Source of the DNA: Oopsacas minuta
Taxonomy: Eukaryota; Porifera; Hexactinellida; Lyssacinosida; Leucopsacidae
Length of the DNA: 64,000 bases
Reading direction: 5' to 3'
NCBI GenBank assembly: GCA_024704765.1
Contig: JAKMXF010000363.1
Location: 102,706-166,705 of the forward strand
Shown: positions 59,322-64,000 of the stretch, piece after piece
How positions within the stretch are numbered: position 1 is the stretch's first letter
Layout: each line of letters opens with the position of its first letter
Notes under the pieces: generated by a model
What the model was told of the DNA's origin: nothing
The model's input: the letters and a program-made list of their open reading frames with translations, nothing else
Databases searched by the model: none
Translations under genes and position numbers: made by a program

Positions 59322-62300
59322 CTATTCTCTACAGAACTTACAATTCGATCCTTCGTTACTTTCTCCATTCTGCATTTCCTGGGGACCTAGATTATTAATG
59401 TCCTCAGTATCCTGACGGACTTGACGTAAACTGTCTTCCAAATTCAAGGAGTTTCGAGATTTTTTTACATCCACATCAACTATATCGTCTTCAACTTCTG
59501 CTGGCCTACATCGTTTGTGTGAAGAATTCGAGTTCATACTAGTTTGGAGTTCAATGGAACTCGTAACAATGATTTCAGTGTTTCTCAAGCCTTCCAGAGT
59601 GTGTTTTTCAGTAAATTTGAAATTATCACCAATTTTAACAACTGTAGGGCGTTGAGGAGGATACATAGTATGATCCTATTTAAGATTAAAAATAGAAACA
59701 TAATTCGTAGGGATGTATTAAATTGTCACCTCCAAATTGGGACGATTTAAGGGTGAATTATTGGAATTATCAACATTTGAATACAGTGGATTCCGGTTAT
59801 AAGAACATGTATGCTACTCACAAGGGTGTTCTTATAACCAGCATCCATTAGGAACAATCATACTACTTACTAGTAATGGCGAGTTGGTAGTTATCTTCTC
59901 TTGCGATTGTGAGTAGGGAGAGACACAGTGAAGTGAATCATTTGATGCAAATGGCTGGGGCTTAGGAAATGGTGAAGTATTTGTGCGAGGAATGTGAATG
60001 AATGGGTAGAGATTATTCTTTATTATTTCTCCTGTAGTATTTCGGCTGAGAAATCCCTAAATTGTATGTTTGTAAGCGAACTGAATAAATACAATTACTA
60101 CGGAGATTCATATACATTTTCAGTGAAGATAACTTAATCTCTCAAGTAATATAATTCTATAAATACTTACACATTGTCCTGACTCTAATTGGAAATTTGG
60201 AGGAGCGAGTTGTGTTATGGGTCCTCTAGATGCCGACTAGTAGATAGATAGAGAGATAGATAGATAGGCTAGACCAGACTAGACTAGATTAGACTTACCG
60301 TTGCAGATTCAAATAATTGTCCCGATTCTTGGGTGGGGAAAGAAGAATTAGGAGAACATTCATCAGTATTGTCTAATAGCTAAACGAAAAAACAAAAACA
60401 CATAATATCAAATAAATATTAAACACATTACGTGGACCCCTCCCATAACTGCAATACAAATTTTGAGACTCTATGGACCCGGTACTGTCGTCCGTAACCG
60501 TTCTATTATTGTATAAAGATATTACCTCTTCAGTCTGTGATGCTCCTCTTGTATATTTTTTTGATGGTGATGTGATCTTGGAGGTACCTGGATTAGGAAC
60601 ATCAAGGTGTAACATGTCAACTGTCTCTCCTGACTCAAGTTGGTTACTCTCTTGTGATCCTAAAACACAATTAAACCAATATTCCAAAAAATCTAAGTAA
60701 TAGTATGGAATTACCTGCGCGAGATCCAGGATTGGGTTGAGCTCCTCTAAGTAAAAGATAAAACAGATGTTAAACACAGGACAAAGATTGTTAATATTTG
60801 AAAATTGATAAATGGTAAAGGGAATAATATGAAATAAAAAATATCCGACAACTAACCTCTCTGCATCTCCCTGTGCCTGTGGAAAATACAAATATTCAAT
60901 CATTGCAAATAAAATACGATAAAATTCACAGTAATATCTTAATTAATATGAACTTATACAATAGATTATGCGACGGTCATATTACTACAACGTGGCATAC
61001 GTTATGTATAACAACGTGGCTTACAAGTTGAAGAATTCGTATAATTGGAGGTAATGAAAATGAGTAAAATTATGATTCTATCTGTTGTAAGGAAAATTGG
61101 CCGTGTTGAGGCAAATGTCTGCCTACATTTTCCATATGCGATCTGAAACACGAATTGATAAACCATATTCTGTTAGGAGTTACTCACCATTTTATCAGGA
61201 ATAATTTTCCTACTAGTAAGAAAAGTTATACACTTTCTAGCCAGTTTCAAGCAAATTCGAAATAGCACCGTACACGTCCAACGCATAACTTGAAACCCAT
61301 AATAGATAAGCACCGACATTTTGAAAACACGATTAAAAGATAAACAAATAACAATTCTATTAAAAGATTATAACTAACATTAGCTTATACTATTAGTGTA
61401 TTAGTAATTGTATTTGTGTTTGACAGATAATAATACAATAACTACACGCAAGTTCATTAGTAAAGGAAATAGGTTAATAGAAGTGTTACTATATTGAAAA
61501 TATATCCAATATTGTATATTTGTTCATTCCTGAAGAAATACTATTAACTTCAAATCCGCAGAAAATAATTTGAATTACTTATTAGTATTTGTTGGGTTTG
61601 TTACTATATGTCTGATAATAATCTCATTAGTATGCTCTACTAGTGTAATAATTCGATCGTAATTAACCATTTTTGGAACGGTGCTAAGAATTATTGATAA
61701 TCCCAAATCGGTTACAATTGCTTTCAAAGCGTATTTCCCAAAAATATGTCAAAAAGTATTTGGGGAATTATAAATCAGTTAGCATGAGTATCCCTCCTGA
61801 ATGCTTAGCACATATATTTGCTATACAAACTAAGTTCGTTTGTCTCATCATTATGGGTCAAATCATTCCATTGAATTTTGATGTATTCAAGCAAATGCTC
61901 AGCTCAGTGTTGTTGTAAATACAATTATAATAGCCACAAGGTTTACCTTAATACTTCCTAATGATATAGGGAAGTATAATGTGATTCTAGGGATATAAGT
62001 ATATAATTATTCTAAAAAATAGATGTCAATTCGGGTCTTAGGGAGGAGTGAGGGGCGCTTTGGCACCTAACTTGGTACCAAGCCAGAGGAAACTCAAAAC
62101 TTCATTGGCTTTATATGTATATAACATTCCAATTTTGATGTCCGAAATTGTATATCGCTGTTACTGACATTCATTTGTCCTCCCTTAGGGTGTTATGTGT
62201 TAATAGGTAATAATTGTCACCGATAAAGTGATGATAATAATGTCCAAAAGTTATTTACAGGCATAAGCGGCAATATTCTCAGAAATGTCTCACCTTTGGA

Positions 62301-62418
62301 ACTGGGTCTCCATTTTGTCTCCCTTTCTTACAACACCAAAGTATTGCCGCGATGATACATAGAGCAACTATAATCGTTCCGGTGGGTATTAACTTGTAGT
62401 AGTAGAGATGTGGATTTT
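59322..62418 (-). CDS. Single-pass membrane receptor with long cytoplasmic tail
   Basis: Minus exons are 62418-62294, 60876-60857, 60746-60715, 60659-60526, 60379-60299, 60236-60171, 60056-59871 and 59675-59342, all phase-consistent. The first holds a transmembrane helix (KLIPTGTIIVALCIIAAILW) and the stop-transfer CCKKGRQNGD. The rest is a Ser/Thr/Pro-rich tail (e.g. SQESNQLESGETVDMLHL, RPTVVKIGD) with no recognised domain. The last exon ends either at a GTAAGT donor (59,341) or, read through, at TAG 59,322. The ectodomain lies upstream (see 62,419-62,790). Two exons are only 20 and 32 bases long. Confidence 0.7.
59450..60544 (-). repeat. Tandem duplication, copy 2 (tail exons)
   Basis: Partner of 57,505-58,293. 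Differences are few single bases plus two extra blocks here: a 186-base exon (60,056-59,871) and about 100 coding bases near 59,525-59,623. Both copies share an intronic palindrome, GGTTATAAGAACA and TGTTCTTATAACC. Confidence 0.9.
60905..62290. other. Receptor intron and unexplained sequence
   Basis: In the receptor model this is one intron of about 1.4 kb on the minus strand, far longer than others nearby. I see no clear exon in it. A + frame at 61,694-61,918 is unconvincing. Confidence 0.35.
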
Positions 62419-62790
62419 CTAAAATGATAAACCAAATGAATGACGAGCCTTGCATTAGGTAACAGTGATATTCGCCTAATAGCAAGTTCATACATTAGTG
62501 AGGGAAATGTCCACATACGACTTGCTAATAGGTGAAGTCCACAGTACATAAGCTTCCCCTTCTAAACGGGAGAACAGGAGAGTTCGCTATTAGTTACTAT
62601 CCTTTACCTCCTGGAAACTTGCTAAATAATGGCGAACACTCCTGTAGATCAATACAACGAAGTTACTCATTGAAATGTGGGCGAATGTGCACGTGCGTCA
62701 ATTGCAGACTCACTTTTATAATCACAATCCTCCAGTATACACCATCTGATAAAATCAAACTTGACAAAATCTCACTCATTTCGTAATACA
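62419..62790 (-). pseudogene. Ig-like ectodomain pieces of the receptor
   Basis: Minus-strand fragments read GVYWRIVIIK (about 62,745), ECSPLFSKFPGG (about 62,640), EAYVLWTSPISKSYVDISL and, one frame away, GEYHCYLMQGS (about 62,475). VDISLTNV followed by GEYHC looks like the E and F strands of an Ig domain. The two parts are in different frames with a TGA between them, so either a base is missing or an intron boundary is misread. Confidence 0.4.
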
Positions 62791-64000
62791 CAATTGACTA
62801 ATTCTGTAATATAATATTGAATTGTATACAAACTGAAATAACATACTATCCCCAATCAAAGATCACTTATATACCTATACAAGGCTAATGAGCTCTTTAC
62901 TATTGAACATTTGGTCAATCATATATTATTAGCGATAATTAATGGAATTTTGGCCCAAAATACTAATTCCAATTAATTAATATTAGTATAAACTTACCAA
63001 AAGCATTCATCTGTAAGTGTGTATTTGATATAAATATTCTAATATTAAAGAAATAGATTTCCAAGTAAGATTAATTATCGAGATATTAAAAAGTACCTGG
63101 CGCATGCGCTAATATATTAAATAGTGGGGTGTAGAGTATAATATTCGTAGTATCAATCTAGATATAACATTCATTTATTTTAGCAAACCATAAAACATAT
63201 CTTTGAAATTTTTGAAATTTTGTTATTTAGTAAACCATAACATTAAATTTCGAATTTTGTATAAGAATAACCTTACTCAGTTTGGCAGTGCCAAATACTC
63301 AATTTGGACGGTAACCTACACAAGCTAGAGTATCAACAACATCCCACGGCCCACCAAGCTCATTTATTCTCTAAATCGATTTCAATCATTGGACGAAAAG
63401 AACCCAATTTATATTAAAGAAAATAAAAGTGGATGAAAAGAATATTGATTATTATAAAAATTAAATAAAACTAAAAACTAAACTAAATAAAACTAACACT
63501 AAATAATTCTTCTAAGAGCTAGTATACCTAAAAGTGAAAGAACAATGTTAAAGAAGGTAGAAAGAGAAATACATATAGAAATGAACAGAATTGGAGGAAT
63601 TCAGATCTAAATTCCTCTGCATACTTGCCAACTCCTTACAATATGTTTTCCTGTGTAAATTGTCAAAATCTTTGTATTTCACATTGCTTCCTAGAATTGA
63701 TATCCAAATCAATTATTTCGAATTTATGGCTCATTATATAACTATTAAAACTCTAAATAATCGTGTAATTCACACTAGGATTTGAAGAAATATCCATGGC
63801 TAATCCAGGATCCCAAAAGGGTTGACAAGTATTCTTTGTATATTTATCCTATTGTATTTCCTGAATGAAGCAAGCGTGCTACATCAAGCAGTTGCTCAGT
63901 AAGATAATAATTACCTATGCCATAATTGGCCGTGCAATAATCTATTGAGTAAGATTTCACATTTAAAATGTGTAAACTAATTAGCACAAACTCAAAGAGA
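62791..64000. other. Gene-free AT-rich right flank
   Basis: I see no convincing gene or repeat. Upstream exons of the receptor may lie here or beyond the window. Confidence 0.4.

Noticed and set aside
1-64000. CRISPR arrays, bacterial operons or tRNA/rRNA genes
   Set aside because: The tandem repeats have no spacer pattern, the genes are spliced, and I recognised no tRNA cloverleaf or rRNA segment by eye.

Overview
This is a eukaryotic, AT-rich invertebrate window. Genes are split by very short spliceosomal introns (39, 44, 51 and 53 bases in the best-resolved gene), and roughly the left two thirds is a transposon graveyard. Liprin-alpha, a TBK1-like kinase, an SMKR1-like ciliary protein, a PCM1-like protein, cyclin Y and Ig/EGF membrane proteins indicate a metazoan. 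Compact genes with tiny introns would suit a sponge or another small-genome invertebrate, but I cannot name the taxon. About 820 bases (10,468-11,287) are an assembly gap.

Left part (1-40,250). This is almost entirely mobile DNA: four Tc1/mariner-type elements with terminal repeats at TA sites (one with an intact 361-residue transposase), a 0.9 kb foldback element, Ginger/KRBA2-like integrase remnants, hAT and Merlin pseudogenes, a LINE fragment, and a mariner interrupted by a decayed Transib (RAG1-family) transposon. The Transib is bounded by CACAGTG heptamers and a 5-base target duplication. A 44-base satellite occurs at two places. Several MITEs and hairpins are scattered through 17-41 kb.

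Right part (41-64 kb). This is genic. On the + strand, a TBK1/IKKepsilon-like kinase gene runs in phase through a ubiquitin-like domain and coiled coils into a FIP200/RB1CC1 (ATG11-type) Claw domain. This looks like a TBK1-FIP200 fusion and is the most striking feature of the window. Only 131 bases later liprin-alpha starts. It converges on a small SMKR1-like gene and is followed by a 16-base minisatellite. The minus strand then carries the C-terminal exons of a LamG/EGF membrane protein, a PCM1-like coiled-coil gene, broken Ig exons, cyclin Y, and a single-pass membrane receptor whose cytoplasmic-tail exons are tandemly duplicated just upstream of cyclin Y. Splice phases even allow receptor and cyclin Y to be one transcript.

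Functional links: the kinase-Claw protein would join two parts of the selective-autophagy initiation machinery in one chain. Liprin-alpha is a scaffold, and cyclin Y is normally a membrane-tethered CDK14/16 partner, which makes its possible fusion to a membrane receptor tail interesting. All gene models are read by eye and need transcripts to confirm them.
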